Shown here one piece after another: positions 5,119 to 6,750 of a DNA stretch of 6,750 nt. Made by a program: the position numbers and the translations under genes. Below the pieces are notes generated by a model. It ran no database searches and was not told the origin of the DNA. It was given only the letters and a program-made list of their open reading frames with translations. Each line of letters opens with the position of its first letter. The first letter of the stretch is position 1. Origin of the DNA: Clostridia bacterium (GTDB taxonomy: Bacteria > Bacillota > Clostridia > Christensenellales > Aristaeellaceae); NCBI GenBank assembly GCA_900754755.1, contig CAAEEC010000365.1, positions 1-6,750 on the forward strand. The letters run 5' to 3'.

Positions 5119-6443
5119 ACAGGAAGGATAACTGGCAGGCGTTGCTCATGCCCGTATCCGAGGGCTTTCACAACCGGGTGGAAGAAACGCTTGAGCAGAT
5201 TGGCAAAGAGGCGAAATCCCTGCAAGGGCACAGGAAGCGTACGCGGGCCCTGCGCTCGCTTGCCGTGGCGCTGGTGGCCGCTCTGCTGCTGGCAGGCACG
5301 GCACTGGCGGTAGGACGGTTGGCAGGCATTCTGGATTTCGCTTCGCCGCGCGTGGAAGATGAAACGGCACGCCAATATATTGAACACAACCTCGCCACCG
5401 CGCAAAACGGACGCATACGCCTCACTGTGCGCGAAGGATATTACGATGGCGAAGTGGCGCGCACCATTCTAGAAATCGCACCGGTGCGGATGGAAGACAG
5501 CATTGTTTTGCACGATTGGTGGCATTATCCCAATGGGGAAGGATTTTTTGCACCCGGGGAAACGGACTGGCAGGAAGGCAGTACGCATTCCATTTCGCCA
5601 TCGCTGGAAAAAGCTGCCTTGCCGCCGGGAGCGGACGGCGCGATCGCGGTGGTGGGCGAAAGCAAAAATTACACCGAGGACAAAGCCGAGGATTTAACGA
5701 ATTGCCGGGCCACTGCCGTGCGGGAAGGCAACGCCGTTGTCCTCTATATCGAGGGATGCATTCACAGCTATGTGGGGGAAGTGGATCTTGGTTATTCCGT
5801 TTATACGGAAAATGGGGAAGCCGTATCGGTACGGTTTACGCTGAAGGAAGAGGGCGTGGAAAACGTGCCAATGGAATTTGCGGCGGTGGAATTTTATGGA
5901 CTGGCTCTGCAAAAGGTCTGCGTCCAATACACGCCCTTTGCCGCGTTTCTACAAGTGGCGTATGCGCCTGCGCTCTCTGGCGAGGCCGTCGCTGAAAGCG
6001 GCGCGTACGATCCCGCGGGCATCTATTATGGCACGGAAGGCGGGCATTACGGACATGCCGTTCCGGATTGCCAGGGAATGGCGAACGCCACGGAATGGAC
6101 GGGACAAGAATTGCTGGATATGGGCCGGCCGCCCTGCCCGGTTTGTGTGGTGCCGGATTCTACGAAGGACAAAAACAGTTTTTTGGCGCAATATGGCTGG
6201 ACCTTCGACCTGCTGGCGGCAGATGGGCAGTCCCTGCTCGATGCGGACAGCCCATGGACGCGCTATAACAATGCCAGCCTCTATGGACAGCCGGAGGAAT
6301 GGCGCACGGTATCCCTTCCTCTGCGGCCGGATGCCTCGCTGGGTGGCGCGCTGTCCCTTGAGCCGTATCTTGCGGAGGATGATATCGCCATAGAAGCGCC
6401 GCGCATCCCCTGTTGGCTGGCGGAGACTGCGCCCGTCGGATGA
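5115..6443 (+). CDS. Membrane anti-sigma factor-like protein with large extracytoplasmic His/Cys-motif domain
   Basis: 442 residues. The first 46 are polar and basic, with PVSEGFHNRVEETLEQI (13-29) as the likely sigma-binding segment. One membrane helix follows at about 47-67 after a basic stretch (HRKRTRALR, 39-47), predicting N-in/C-out topology. The rest, about 370 residues, should lie outside. The segment LTVREGYYDGEVARTILEIA (103-122) resembles the beta-rich part of DUF4179-type proteins encoded beside ECF sigma genes in Clostridia. At 303-344 a compact motif places His311, His314, Cys319, Cys341 and Cys344 as HxxH-x4-C-x21-CxxC, which suggests a metal site or disulfides. AGGAGG (5102-5107) precedes the ATG, which overlaps the sigma stop by four bases. 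The role is inferred mainly from gene order and topology; no classic zinc anti-sigma (ZAS) HxxxCxxC motif is seen in the cytoplasmic part. The sensed signal is unknown. Confidence 0.78.
   Translation: MNRKDNWQALLMPVSEGFHNRVEETLEQIGKEAKSLQGHRKRTRALRSLAVALVAALLLAGTALAVGRLAGILDFASPRVEDETARQYIEHNLATAQNGRIRLTVREGYYDGEVARTILEIAPVRMEDSIVLHDWWHYPNGEGFFAPGETDWQEGSTHSISPSLEKAALPPGADGAIAVVGESKNYTEDKAEDLTNCRATAVREGNAVVLYIEGCIHSYVGEVDLGYSVYTENGEAVSVRFTLKEEGVENVPMEFAAVEFYGLALQKVCVQYTPFAAFLQVAYAPALSGEAVAESGAYDPAGIYYGTEGGHYGHAVPDCQGMANATEWTGQELLDMGRPPCPVCVVPDSTKDKNSFLAQYGWTFDLLAADGQSLLDADSPWTRYNNASLYGQPEEWRTVSLPLRPDASLGGALSLEPYLAEDDIAIEAPRIPCWLAETAPVG
6021..6146 (+). other. Embedded YYGT...HxxH-C...CPxC motif domain in the anti-sigma-like protein
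   Basis: Residues 303-344 of the protein read as a short unit: an aromatic strand (IYYGTEGGHYGH), an aspartate-cysteine turn (DCQGM, 318-322), a helix-like segment (TGQELLDMG, 329-337) and a PCPVC knuckle (340-344). From memory, similar 'tyrosine/histidine, CxGM, then PCxxC' units occur at the ends of other secreted or membrane proteins of Clostridia. This was not checked by search. Confidence 0.5.
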
Positions 6444-6457
6444 CCCCTGGATTTTGG

Positions 6458-6486
6458 TTGCTAAGGGATACATGTTGTGGTATAAT
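6458..6486 (+). promoter_or_regulatory. Sigma-A-type promoter upstream of the Rpn-family gene
   Basis: TTGCTA (6458-6463, four of six), a 17-base spacer ending in the extended -10 TGG, then a perfect TATAAT (6481-6486). Transcription should start near 6493, about 59 bases before the ATG at 6552. It gives the last gene its own promoter, separate from the sigma/anti-sigma operon. The 13-mer TTGTGGTATAATG around the -10 also occurs in the relQ promoter. Confidence 0.8.
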
Positions 6487-6551
6487 GAGGGTGTGGGAAT
6501 GCACGCCGGCATTGCTGCGCCAGCGCTTTCCTGGAAACGGAGGTGGCCGCT

Positions 6552-6750
6552 ATGGAGGAATTCCCTCGGGATTGGGGCGAGATGCGCGCTGCGGATATCG
6601 ACAGCGTGGACATTCGGGACGATTTCATGTTCTCCTACGTGATGTGCAACCGCCAGATCTGTACGGAGCTGCTGCAATGCCTGCTGCCCGAGCACAGGAT
6701 CAGCCGCATTGAGTACTATGAGCTGGGCGAGGACGGAACCGAGCGGCCGG
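6552..6750 (+). CDS. Rpn-family (PD-(D/E)XK nuclease/transposase-like) protein, N-terminal fragment
   Basis: Open to the window edge, with 66 residues visible. An AT-G start at 6552 has GGAGG (6539-6543) 8 bases upstream, and a strong promoter lies further up. The segment VDIRDDFMFSYVMCNRQICTELLQCLL followed by RISRIEYYE (quoted here in parts, residues 19-57) matches the opening pattern of clostridial Rpn/PDDEXK_2 proteins: an Asp-Asp-x-Met-Phe entry helix, a second helix with paired leucines, then a first beta strand. The family is annotated as recombination-promoting nuclease or putative transposase. Catalytic residues of the nuclease fold lie further downstream and are not in the window, so neither activity nor intactness can be judged. 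Such genes are often multicopy and variable in Clostridia. Assignment rests on this short N-terminal match. Confidence 0.7.
   Translation, partial: MEEFPRDWGEMRAADIDSVDIRDDFMFSYVMCNRQICTELLQCLLPEHRISRIEYYELGEDGTERP

Noticed and set aside
6527..6537. TTTCC-T-GGAAA inverted repeat just before the Rpn-family ribosome site
   Set aside because: Five-base arms with a one-base centre are expected by chance, and no partner copy or promoter overlap supports it.
6444..6551. Possible terminator after the anti-sigma-like gene
   Set aside because: No stable stem followed by a T-run is present; the gap holds only the promoter and leader of the next gene.

Overview
The window reads as a GC-rich chromosomal segment from a member of the Clostridia, possibly a gut lineage. 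The evidence is indirect. Promoters are sigma-A-like with TATAAT boxes, Shine-Dalgarno sites are strong AGGAGG types, there is a single-domain RelQ-type alarmone synthetase, and an ECF sigma factor is paired with a membrane anti-sigma-like protein of a kind I associate with Clostridia. No RNA gene, CRISPR array, insertion sequence or phage gene was found. Six complete genes and the start of a seventh fill almost all of the sequence. The longest gene-free stretch is about 250 bases (4384-4632).

Layout. On the minus strand, 61-1326 encodes a cytoplasmic GH27 glycosidase. It is divergent from a plus-strand pair: a D-2-hydroxyacid dehydrogenase (1515-2456) followed 14 bases later by an AlkX/YcaQ-type DNA glycosylase (2471-3706). 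The divergent region carries a convincing promoter for each side. The glycosylase converges on, and overlaps by 43 bases, a minus-strand relQ gene (3664-4383). relQ is in turn divergent from an ECF sigma factor (probable TTG start, 4633-5118) that overlaps its membrane partner (5115-6443) by ATGA. A strong promoter at 6458-6486 then drives a gene cut by the window edge, which looks like an Rpn/PD-(D/E)XK-family protein.

How the genes may work together. The sigma/anti-sigma pair is a self-contained signalling unit. Its anti-sigma-like protein has one membrane segment and a large, probably extracytoplasmic domain with a His/Cys motif that could be the sensing element. RelQ (alarmone synthesis) and the AlkX-like enzyme (DNA crosslink/alkylation repair) are also stress functions, but nothing in the sequence ties them to the sigma factor. 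The glycosidase and dehydrogenase look metabolic. The glycosidase has Ile in place of the second Asp of the GH27 Asp-Asp-x-Trp sugar-binding motif, so the default label 'alpha-galactosidase' should be treated with care.

I see no complete, obviously new system. The items most worth a second look are the sensor domain of the anti-sigma-like protein, the glycosidase active-site change, and the overlapping 3' ends of the DNA-repair and relQ genes.
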